Assembly (NCBI RefSeq): GCF_000422665.1 | Contig: NZ_AUGM01000001.1 | Coordinates: 1 to 55,341 of the forward strand | DNA: 55,341 nucleotides | Direction: 5' to 3' | Source of the DNA: Ferrimonas senticii DSM 18821 | GTDB lineage: Bacteria > Pseudomonadota > Gammaproteobacteria > Enterobacterales > Shewanellaceae | Shown: positions 1 to 6,778 of the stretch, piece by piece | Layout: each line of letters opens with the position of its first letter | Numbering within the stretch: position 1 is the first letter of the stretch | Notes under the pieces: model-generated | Told to the model about the DNA's origin: nothing | The model's input: the letters and a program-made list of their open reading frames with translations, nothing else | Databases searched by the model: none | Program-made: the position numbers and the translations under genes

Positions 1-346
1 GACCGTTTTTGCGCTACTGGGCAGCGGCAGCCAACAGGTAAGCACGAATTCGATTTAGAGTGCACCGAGCAACAAATTGAACATCGGCTTATCTCGCCAG
101 GAAAGCCGCAGACCAATGGCATGGTGGAACGTTTTAATGGTCGGGTGTCAGAAATACTTAAAGCCACCCGATTTGATTGCCGAGCGGATTTAGAAGCAAC
201 CCTGCTCAGATATGCCCACGTTTATAATCACCACATACCGCAAAAAGCGCTTGGTCATACCCCTCCAATTGAACGACTAAAGGGGTACTATCAAACTTCA
301 CCGGAACTCTTTCGTGTGAAGCCCATCAATCACCGGGGACCTGACA
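1..346 (+). mobile_element. IS481-like insertion sequence, right end only
   Basis: The window opens inside an insertion sequence. A transposase reading frame is open from base 1, and the element appears to end at GGGGACCTGACA (335-346). Its reverse complement starts TGTCAGGTCCCC, and IS481-family termini begin with TGT. Immediately after it a different reading frame encodes a methyltransferase tail, so 346/347 is the likely junction. The left end, the other inverted repeat and any target duplication lie outside the window. Confidence 0.65.
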
Positions 347-351
347 GCTAA
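1..351 (+). CDS. IS481-type DDE transposase, C-terminal part (5' truncated by window)
   Basis: This is the C-terminal 116 residues of an rve/integrase-core transposase. The segment GKPQTNGMVERFNGRV (about residues 34-49 of the visible part) contains the catalytic Glu of the DDE triad in the typical N-G-x-V-E-R-F-N context. It is followed by the usual YNxHxPQxALGxxPP motif of IS3/IS481 integrases (YNHHIPQKALGHTPP). The frame is open from base 1 without a start, so the N-terminus lies upstream. The stop codon TAA (349-351) falls just past the proposed IS end at 346, so the last codon and stop seem to be completed by flanking DNA. Whether the element is intact cannot be judged from here. Confidence 0.8.
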   Translation, partial: DRFCATGQRQPTGKHEFDLECTEQQIEHRLISPGKPQTNGMVERFNGRVSEILKATRFDCRADLEATLLRYAHVYNHHIPQKALGHTPPIERLKGYYQTSPELFRVKPINHRGPDS

Positions 352-566
352 CCGATGAATGGGATACCGTCGGTGTACCGGTTTCCGTAAGTTTTTATCG
401 TCGTTCATTAACTGAACAAATAACAGCATTAACCAGCAACGGCTTGGCGATCATCGATCTGCAAGAGGGCACACCAACCGAGCGGTTAAAACAGCGAAGC
501 CCAGAGGTTTATCGGCGGTTATCAACCACCGCAAACTTCATTTTTGTGCTGGCTAAAAAGCTATAA
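347..566 (+). pseudogene. SAM-dependent methyltransferase, C-terminal fragment
   Basis: A frame through GAT 354 to TAA 564-566 encodes about 72 residues. It includes VSFYRRSLTEQITALTSNG and an ending RLSTTANFIFVLAKKL. This resembles the last third of class I methyltransferases of the UbiE/SmtA type, where a Y-x-R-x-L-x-x-Y helix precedes the final strand and a terminal F-x-x-x-A-x-K strand. There is no start codon or SAM-binding motif, because the upstream part is replaced by the insertion sequence. I read it as the 3' remnant of a gene interrupted by the IS. The 5' half could lie on the far side of the element, outside the window. Confidence 0.55.
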
Positions 567-580
567 AAAGGTCTCAAAAT

Positions 581-633
581 ATCTTTAAAAAGACACCCAT
601 GATAAAGATCTTTAAAAAGACACCCATGATAAA
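581..633 (+). repeat. Tandem 27-bp direct repeat with GACACCCAT motif
   Basis: Two copies of a 26-base unit (581-606 and 608-633) beginning ATCTTTAAAAAGACACCCAT follow each other with one base between them. A related motif in inverted orientation (1873-1888) lies on the other side of the transposase gene, so these are probably its end or target sequences. The stretch 634-834 shows no gene; it contains a further weak variant, GTTGTCTCTTTAG, near 680. Confidence 0.7.
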
Positions 634-834
634 AGCTGCCATTTGATCGCAGATCCGCATATTTGAGGTGGCATGTTTTAGTTGTCTCTTTAGTAGGAAC
701 TTATTTTGGTGGCGTTAGCAGCCGGAAAAGGGCTGTATTGATGGAAGATGAGCAAAGTTTTCGGCCACCGACGCGCAAATCGGCTACCCAAGTATGAAAG
801 GGTTATTGCTGGGGCGAATACGACAGGAGGCAGG

Positions 835-1812
835 TTAGCCAAATAGTCGTCTGGCGTTACTACTGCCACGTATGCGCTGACAGAGGTCGGTTTGCCGGCA
901 CCTTTGTAGGCTGCTTAGCCGTCCGGCCAAGTGACTAAATTGGTATTCAAATTCTTGTGATAGTTCGAGCCAACTGTCGCTATCTATCGCCAATCGCTCT
1001 AATAGTGGAGCAACGCTAGCCGGAATGGCGCCGGTTGTACCTTTGCTAATGGCTCGGCCGGTAAACTCAATTAAATCCAAATATTGATTTAGCTGACACG
1101 GCAGTTTCTCAAGGCTGTTGGCATCGCCATCAAAGGCTTTAAGTGGTTCTGGTTGCTTGCCTTTTAAAGCAGCCTTGATGCGTAGACGTACGCTGGTAAA
1201 GTCCGATTGCTCCGGCGTTTTGGCCAGTTTTGCTCGAATTGGATTTAGGTCAACGTAGGCCATGCACGACAGCACCGCTTGCTCATCCAACAAGGCTTGC
1301 GACTTAAAGCGTCCTTCCCAAAATCTACCGGTGCAGCCGTCCTCTTTGTTGGCTTCACGGGCGATGTATTCATTAAGCGCCCGCATAAACCAACTGATGT
1401 TGGTGAGTCTTTCTCGATACAGCGCCACCAGCCGTTCAACCGTGTGTAACTCAGCACTGGTCAATGATTCACGTTCCGCTTTGACACAATACAGCTGGGT
1501 TAATCGGGTACCTGCGAATAGCTGGTGCCAGCGTTCCAGTACCGCCAACGCATCCCAATCCTGTGCTTGTTTGGCATTCACGCACAGCACTACATGGGTA
1601 TGGTTGCTCATCACCGCATAGGCGCAGACCTCAATGGCAAAGGTTTTGGTTAACGCCAACAGCCGTTGTTCAACCCAGCCACGGCGGTGTTCGTAGCTCT
1701 TACCGCTGTAGTGGTCGGTGCCACACAAAAATGACCGCCGGACGCAGCGGCTAATGCAGTGGTAGTAGGGCGTATCTTGCAGACTGACTTGATGTTTGCG
1801 GGCCCGTGGCAT
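835..1812 (-). CDS. Y1 (HUH) transposase, REP-associated (RAYT-like)
   Basis: This 325-residue protein belongs to the IS200-like Y1 transposase superfamily, in the long subgroup often annotated as 'transposase and inactivated derivatives' or RAYT. The HUH metal-binding motif is visible as SNHTHVVL near residue 70. The probable nucleophilic tyrosine sits in NEYIAREANK, followed by GRFWEGRFKSQALLDE and AYVDLNPIRAKLA, both typical of this group. The N-terminus MPRARKHQVSLQDTPYYHCI is also characteristic. It is full length for the family with no frame damage. It stands alone, bracketed by inverted GACACCCA-type motifs at 581-633 and 1873-1888. Such enzymes act on single-stranded DNA, and RAYTs are usually domesticated single-copy genes. 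Confidence 0.85.
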   Translation of the reverse strand: MPRARKHQVSLQDTPYYHCISRCVRRSFLCGTDHYSGKSYEHRRGWVEQRLLALTKTFAIEVCAYAVMSNHTHVVLCVNAKQAQDWDALAVLERWHQLFAGTRLTQLYCVKAERESLTSAELHTVERLVALYRERLTNISWFMRALNEYIAREANKEDGCTGRFWEGRFKSQALLDEQAVLSCMAYVDLNPIRAKLAKTPEQSDFTSVRLRIKAALKGKQPEPLKAFDGDANSLEKLPCQLNQYLDLIEFTGRAISKGTTGAIPASVAPLLERLAIDSDSWLELSQEFEYQFSHLAGRLSSLQRCRQTDLCQRIRGSSNARRLFG

Positions 1813-1872
1813 GGCGATTCCCCGATAAGTGAAAACTTAAGCGTAGATGAGTATCAGACAATCGCCAGAAAG

Positions 1873-1888
1873 GTGGGTGTCACTTTAA
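1873..1888 (-). repeat. Inverted copy of the GACACCCA motif
   Basis: GTGGGTGTCACTTTAA on the plus strand is, reversed, TTAAAGTGACACCCAC. This matches the TTAAAAAGACACCCAT units at 581-633 except for a few bases. Together they form an inverted pair around the Y1 transposase gene and may mark the ends of the element. Confidence 0.55.
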
Positions 1889-2410
1889 GAATTAGTTGTT
1901 GGCGATATGTAGCAAATATGTTTTTGGCTGATTTTACTGGTCATAATGTCGCAGTTTTGGTTTCGCCAAATTAAATCAGCTCGTCGTTAATAGCCTTGGC
2001 TGGCGGACAGTTGAGTAAAAAATCTTTCCTTTTATTAAATAAACTAAGTCATGAAGTGAATTCAATTGTGACACTGAGCTCATTATTTAGGTGAGTGCGA
2101 CTAACTGTCCAAGGGTATTTGGTTAAATTGATTTAAATCAAAATGGCGATGTTTATGCTGCGAGTTTGGTTTTAAAGGTTGATGAAATTCAATATAAAAA
2201 TGGCAGTCGCAGAACAGATATTCAAATAAGGCCAGTGAAACAGCCAAACTGAATGCAATTTCATTGGTAACGAAGTGGGCCATTTGCAGCGGTTAATGGG
2301 GTCGGCAAGGTATACCACCTAAAAGCAATCGTCAGCGCTCAATTCGTTAAAAAGGATTTATGGTCGACGCGCCCAATGCGCGTAATGGATTACTTAACGA
2401 AGAGGTAGAT
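1889..2410. other. Non-coding stretch upstream of hydrogenase operon
   Basis: No convincing gene is visible in these 520 bases. Short open frames exist on both strands, but none has a recognisable product or good ribosome-binding site. The stretch is AT-rich. It holds the FNR-type palindrome at 2128-2141, and TATAAA (2193-2198) is one possible -10. It is the likely control region of the hydrogenase operon. Confidence 0.5.
2128..2141 (+). promoter_or_regulatory. FNR/EtrA-type binding site
   Basis: TTGATTTAAATCAA is a perfect match to the FNR consensus TTGAT-N4-ATCAA and a perfect palindrome. It lies 270-480 bases upstream of the first hydrogenase genes. FNR-family regulators activate anaerobic genes, so this suggests oxygen-limited induction. 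The transcription start could not be fixed. Confidence 0.7.
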
Positions 2411-2578
2411 ATGCATAACAAGATTGTCACATTGGCGTTGGCAACCGCTCCATCATTGGCCCTAGCGCACCCAGGGCATGGTGGTATGGGGTTGTTTCAC
2501 CACGCTGCTGATCTGCTGCCATGGGTTGTCGCGATTGCGGTAGCAGCCATTGGTTGGTGGTGTCTCTCCAAGCGTTAA
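2411..2578 (+). CDS. Small membrane protein with HPGHGG motif at head of hydrogenase operon
   Basis: This 55-residue protein starts at ATG 2411, chosen because AGAGGT sits just upstream; a longer frame begins at 2360 without such a site. An N-terminal hydrophobic segment ending near ALAHPGHG looks like a signal peptide, and AHPGHG is also seen after the signal peptide of HupE/UreJ-type proteins. A His pair (FHH) precedes one C-terminal transmembrane helix and a short basic tail. It lies 30 bases before hyaA in the same direction. The function is unknown; a role in metal supply or hydrogenase assembly is only a guess from the histidines and the location. Confidence 0.65.
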   Translation: MHNKIVTLALATAPSLALAHPGHGGMGLFHHAADLLPWVVAIAVAAIGWWCLSKR

Positions 2579-2608
2579 TCGATTACAGCCAACTCTGGAG
2601 GATTGATT

Positions 2609-3754
2609 TTGGCTAATTACGATGCCCTGTTGGTAACCGCCCGTACTCGAATTGCTGAGTTAAAAGCGCAAGCCCCACAAAAACAAAAATCTTTAGACAC
2701 GCGCATGGAAGAGGGGGGCGTCAGCCGCCGCGACTTCATGAAATGGAGCGCTACCACCGCCGCTGCGTTGGGATTGCCGCTGCAGTTTGCGCCGATGGTT
2801 GCCGAAGCTGCCGAAGTGGCCGACCGCGTCCCATTGATCTGGTTGCACCTTGCCGAATGTACCGGCTGTTCGGAATCGCTGATCCGTGCCGATACCCCAA
2901 GCATTGATGCGCTGATCTTCGATTACGTGTCGCTGGAATACCATGAAACGCTGATGGCCGCATCTGGCTGGCAAGCGGAAGAAAACCTCGAACACGCCCT
3001 TAAGACTTACAAAGGCCAATACATTTTGGCGGTTGAAGGGGCAGTGCCGACCGCCAATAACGGCAGCTTCCTAACCGTTGGCTGTAAAGGCCACACCGGT
3101 TTGCACATCATCAAAGATGCCGCTGCTGGGGCTGCTGCCATCGTTTCGGTCGGCACCTGTGCCGCCTACGGTGGGGTTCAGGCCGCAGCGCCAAACCCAA
3201 CCGCCGCCAAAGGTGTTGATAAGGTGATCTCTCAGCCGGTGATCAACCTAGGCGGCTGTCCACCAAGTGAAAAGAACATCGTCGGCACCGTGATGTATTT
3301 CATCATGTTTGGCCGTGCGCCTGCGCTGGATATGTTCGGTCGTCCGAAGTGGGCCTACGGCGCACGGGTACACGATAACTGTGAGCGTCGCGGTCGCTTT
3401 GATGCCGGGGAGTTTGTTGAAACCTTCGGTGATGACGGCGCCAAAGAGGGCTATTGCCTATACAAGGTGGGTTGTAAGGGGCCTTACGCCTACAACAACT
3501 GCCCAACTGAGCGCTTTAACCACCACGTTTCCTGGCCAGTATTGGCTGGTCACGGCTGCATCGGCTGCTCCGAGCCGGACTTCTGGGACACCATGGCTGA
3601 CTTCGAAAAGCCATTGGGTCGTCGCGAGTTGCACAGCTTAGATCAAACCGCCGATTACGTTGGCGGTGCCATCCTCGGACTGACTGCGTTGGGCCTAGGT
3701 GCTCACGCCGTAGCCAGCGTTGTTGTAGAGAAAAAAGAAGAGGCTAACCGATGA
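2609..3754 (+). CDS. hyaA: [NiFe]-hydrogenase small subunit
   Basis: Electron-transfer subunit of a periplasmic, membrane-bound uptake hydrogenase. A Tat signal, SRRDFMKW (about residues 39-46), is followed by a hydrophobic stretch. The proximal cluster ligands begin with ECTGC (C84, C87). Medial and distal ligands appear as HDNCERR, CLYKVGCKG, NNCPTERFN and CIGCSEPDFWD. A C-terminal helix (GLTALGLGAHAVASVVV) anchors it to the membrane. The two extra cysteines of oxygen-tolerant enzymes are both glycine here (CTGC, not CTCC; GTCAAYGG, not GTCASWGC), which points to a standard proximal [4Fe-4S] cluster. I chose the TTG at 2609 because GGAGG (2597-2601) is spaced seven bases from it; the TTG at 2603 is too close. 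It overlaps hyaB by ATGA. Confidence 0.95.
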   Translation: MANYDALLVTARTRIAELKAQAPQKQKSLDTRMEEGGVSRRDFMKWSATTAAALGLPLQFAPMVAEAAEVADRVPLIWLHLAECTGCSESLIRADTPSIDALIFDYVSLEYHETLMAASGWQAEENLEHALKTYKGQYILAVEGAVPTANNGSFLTVGCKGHTGLHIIKDAAAGAAAIVSVGTCAAYGGVQAAAPNPTAAKGVDKVISQPVINLGGCPPSEKNIVGTVMYFIMFGRAPALDMFGRPKWAYGARVHDNCERRGRFDAGEFVETFGDDGAKEGYCLYKVGCKGPYAYNNCPTERFNHHVSWPVLAGHGCIGCSEPDFWDTMADFEKPLGRRELHSLDQTADYVGGAILGLTALGLGAHAVASVVVEKKEEANR

Positions 3755-5451
3755 GTAAGCGCGTAGTTGTTGACCCGATCACCCGTATTGAAGGGCACCT
3801 GCGGGTTGAGGTCGAAGTTGACGAGAACAATGTCATTACCGATGCGTGGTCCTCTTCCACCTTGTGGCGTGGTATTGAAACCATCATGAAGGGGCGCACA
3901 CCAATGGACGCTGGTTTGTTGGTGCAGCGGATCTGTGGGGTTTGTACCTATTCCCACTACCGTGCCGGTATTGAAGCGGTGGAAAACGCCTTGGGCGTGA
4001 AAATTCCGAAAAACGCCGAATTGCTGCGTACCCTGATGCAGCAAGCGCTGTATATGCACGACCACGTGGTGCACTTCTACCACCTGCATGCGCTGGACTG
4101 GGTTGACGTGGTTTCTGCGTTGAGCGCCGATCCGGCTAAAGCCGCGGCGGTAGCACTGCAATACAGCGATAAGCCTATCGCGGCGGGCGAGGGTGACTTG
4201 CGCGCCGCCCAAGAACGTGTGGCGAAGTTGGTTTCCACCGGTAAGTTAGGGCCGTTCGCCAACGCTTACTGGGGCAACCCAACGTACAAACTGTCGCCAG
4301 AGCAGAACCTGATTGCGGTATCGCACTACCTTAAAGCGTTGGAAGTGCAGCGAGTTGCCGCTGAGATGATGGCGATCTTCGGCGGCAAGATGCCACACCC
4401 ACAATCGCTGGTGGTTGGTGGCGTTACCTGTGTTCGCGATGCGCTATCACCGGCGCGTTTGCAAGAGTTTAAGTACAAGCACAGCATCGTTAACGACTTT
4501 ATCACTCGCGCTTACCTGCCAGATGTACTGATGGCGGCGGAAGCCTTTAAGAGCGAAGGCAGCGTCCTTGGCGGCGTTGGCGTCAAGAGCTTTATGGCGA
4601 CCCGCGACTTTGCCTTGGGCAACGGTAACTACCTGTTTGAAGGCGGGGTGATCTTAAACGGCGATCTGAGCAATGTGCAGGAGATCAACGCCGATAAGAT
4701 CAAAGAGGACGTTACCCACGCCTGGTACGACGCCCCCGGCGCGCAGCACCCATACGATGGCACCACCGAGCCCAACTACACCGGCTTTAAAGAGCGTGAC
4801 ACCGTTTACGGGCCGCTGCCAACCTTGGATGAAACCGGCAAGTACACTTGGGTTAAGTCGCCACGTTACGACGACGAACCGGTGGAAGTGGGGCCGCTGG
4901 CCTGTTTGCTGGTGAACTATGCCAAGGGTAATCCACGGGTTGTGGCAGCCGTTGATGGCTTGCTGCAAACCACCGGACTGCCGCTGGAAGCGCTGTTTAC
5001 CACCTTAGGTCGTACCGCCGCCCGTTTGCTGCAAACCGTGTTGGTGGCCGATTCGGCGATGGAAACCTTGGACGCGCTGATCACCAACTTGTTGGCCGAC
5101 GAAGCGACTTGGGTCGATCCACAGATGGATGATGCCAAAGAGTACAAAGGCCACGCGATGATCGAGGCGCCACGAGGCATGCTTAGCCACTGGGTGCGGA
5201 TCAAAGGTGGGGTGGTGGAGAACTACCAAGCGGTGGTACCAACTACTTGGAACGCCGGTCCAATGGACGCCAACGGCAAGAAAGGCCCTTATGAGCTGGC
5301 GCTTGTCGGCATGAAACTGGCGGATCCAACCAAGCCGTTGGAAGTGATCCGCGTGATTCACTCGTTCGATCCTTGCATGGCCTGTGCAGTTCACGTGATG
5401 GACTTCAAAGGCACTGATCTGGGTGAGTTCACCATCAACCCTAGTGCTTAA
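3751..5451 (+). CDS. hyaB: [NiFe]-hydrogenase large subunit
   Basis: Catalytic subunit carrying the NiFe(CN)2CO site. Landmarks are TRIEGHLRVE near the N-terminus, the first ligand motif RICGVCTYSH (C62, C65, H69), and the C-terminal DPCMACAVH (C542, C545, H548). After H548 there is an 18-residue tail, VMDFKGTDLGEFTINPSA, which the endopeptidase HyaD should remove once nickel is inserted. At 566 residues it is of normal length. The start overlaps the end of hyaA by four bases, indicating translational coupling. Physiological role (inferred): H2 oxidation in the periplasm, with electrons passed through HyaA and HyaC to quinone. Confidence 0.97.
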   Translation: MSKRVVVDPITRIEGHLRVEVEVDENNVITDAWSSSTLWRGIETIMKGRTPMDAGLLVQRICGVCTYSHYRAGIEAVENALGVKIPKNAELLRTLMQQALYMHDHVVHFYHLHALDWVDVVSALSADPAKAAAVALQYSDKPIAAGEGDLRAAQERVAKLVSTGKLGPFANAYWGNPTYKLSPEQNLIAVSHYLKALEVQRVAAEMMAIFGGKMPHPQSLVVGGVTCVRDALSPARLQEFKYKHSIVNDFITRAYLPDVLMAAEAFKSEGSVLGGVGVKSFMATRDFALGNGNYLFEGGVILNGDLSNVQEINADKIKEDVTHAWYDAPGAQHPYDGTTEPNYTGFKERDTVYGPLPTLDETGKYTWVKSPRYDDEPVEVGPLACLLVNYAKGNPRVVAAVDGLLQTTGLPLEALFTTLGRTAARLLQTVLVADSAMETLDALITNLLADEATWVDPQMDDAKEYKGHAMIEAPRGMLSHWVRIKGGVVENYQAVVPTTWNAGPMDANGKKGPYELALVGMKLADPTKPLEVIRVIHSFDPCMACAVHVMDFKGTDLGEFTINPSA

Positions 5452-5463
5452 AGGAGGTTCGCT

Positions 5464-6153
5464 ATGATGCCGCAAACCGACCATCTGCCGCATTCAAGAG
5501 ACTATGTCTTTAGTCCGGCGATCCGAATTATGCACTGGTTGCGGGCGCTGGCGATTGTGGTGCTGGTGATCACCGGCTTCTACATCGCTTGGCCGTTTCT
5601 GACTCCGTATGGGGGCAGCGACAACCTGCAGCAAGGCTGGTTCCGTTTTGCTCATTTGGTGTTTGGTTTTGTGTTGTGTGCCATCACCGTAGCGCGGGCT
5701 TACCTGTACTTCTTCTCCAAAAGTGACGTTGAACGTCGCTCTTGGGGGGATGTGGTTAGTCCAAACAGCTGGGTCAAGCAGTTGCTTAGCTACGTATGGA
5801 TTGGCAAGCTTCACAAGAAAGGGGTGTACGGCCCGCTGCAATACATGACCTACCTGGCGTTAACGCTGGTGATTGTGGTGATGTGTGTGACCGGGATTGC
5901 GCTACACGCCAACGTTTACCACGACGGTCTGGGCGGCTTGTTAAAGCCTGCTGCAGACATGATTGTGGTGGCCTTTGGTGGTCTGGCGCCGGTGCGCGAA
6001 GTGCACCACATCCTCACTTGGGTGTTTGTGATATTCATGGTGGTGCACGTTTACATGGCCATCTGGTCAGGGATCCGCTTCCGCCATAACTCGGTGGATT
6101 CGATCATCTCTGGTTACGACTACCACCCGATTAAGCCCAAAAAAGAGGACTAA
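5464..6153 (+). CDS. hyaC: Ni/Fe-hydrogenase b-type cytochrome subunit
   Basis: A 229-residue diheme cytochrome b that links the hydrogenase small subunit to the quinone pool in the inner membrane. Four hydrophobic segments are visible. His residues are placed as in the family: IRIMHWLRALA near the N-terminus, FRFAHLVFG, and VREVHHILTW with VHVYMAIW toward the end. AAAGGAGG lies just before ATG 5464. The gene follows hyaB after 12 bases and is followed by the maturation protease, the usual order for membrane-bound uptake hydrogenases. Confidence 0.95.
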   Translation: MMPQTDHLPHSRDYVFSPAIRIMHWLRALAIVVLVITGFYIAWPFLTPYGGSDNLQQGWFRFAHLVFGFVLCAITVARAYLYFFSKSDVERRSWGDVVSPNSWVKQLLSYVWIGKLHKKGVYGPLQYMTYLALTLVIVVMCVTGIALHANVYHDGLGGLLKPAADMIVVAFGGLAPVREVHHILTWVFVIFMVVHVYMAIWSGIRFRHNSVDSIISGYDYHPIKPKKED

Positions 6154-6162
6154 GCCGCGCTT

Positions 6163-6693
6163 ATGCCACAAAAGATCCTGATCCTTGGGATTGGCAATGT
6201 CCTGTACGCCGATGAAGGCATCGGCGTACATTTTGTCAAATACTTCCAACAGAAGTACCGCCTCAGTGGCGCCCCGTCGGTGGAATTCGTCGACGGTGGC
6301 ACCCTGGCCCAAGCCCTAATTCCCATCATTGCCCAACATGATCATGTGATCATCGCCGATACGGTTAACTCCAATAGCGGCAAAGTGGGTGATGCCTTCT
6401 TCTTTAACTTCGACCAGGTACCGCACCATATCGATTTTCAGGGCAGTGCCCATGAGGTCGAGATGCTGCACACCCTCGAGATGATGGACATGGTTGGCGA
6501 CCGGCCAACCACCTACATCCTAGGGGTGATCCCGCAGGTGCTGGAAGCGATGAGCTTCGAGCTAACCGACGCGGTGCAAAACGCTGTGCCTTACATGGAA
6601 CGCACCCTCATTGACCATCTGGCGTCGCTCGGGGTGACTTGTGAACAACAGGCTGAACCTCAGCTGCAAGCGATCGCGTACGCGTCGGTGTAG
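6163..6693 (+). CDS. hyaD: Hydrogenase maturation endopeptidase
   Basis: A 176-residue HyaD/HybD-family protease that clips the C-terminal peptide of the large subunit after nickel insertion. The family signature GIGNVLYADEGIGVHFV is at the N-terminus and carries the first metal-binding acidic residue (E in DEG). Further acidic and His ligands are expected in FVDGGTLAQAL and around SAHEVEMLHTLEM. Its substrate is probably the 18-residue tail of the HyaB in this operon. It begins nine bases after hyaC. Confidence 0.95.
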   Translation: MPQKILILGIGNVLYADEGIGVHFVKYFQQKYRLSGAPSVEFVDGGTLAQALIPIIAQHDHVIIADTVNSNSGKVGDAFFFNFDQVPHHIDFQGSAHEVEMLHTLEMMDMVGDRPTTYILGVIPQVLEAMSFELTDAVQNAVPYMERTLIDHLASLGVTCEQQAEPQLQAIAYASV

Positions 6694-6778
6694 AGGCTTG
6701 GCCACTGCAATGGACGGCGCCTGTGAAGGGCGCCACCTTTGCCCGAAATGGTTGCAAAACCGCGAGTAATAACCGTCG

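Noticed and set aside
2055-2095. CRP-like site (TGTGA-N6-GCTCA) upstream of the hydrogenase operon
   Set aside because: The second half matches only three of five consensus bases; too weak beside the perfect FNR site.
2101-2283. 60-residue minus-strand open frame upstream of the hydrogenase operon
   Set aside because: It overlaps the FNR palindrome, has no good ribosome-binding site and resembles no family; more likely regulatory DNA.
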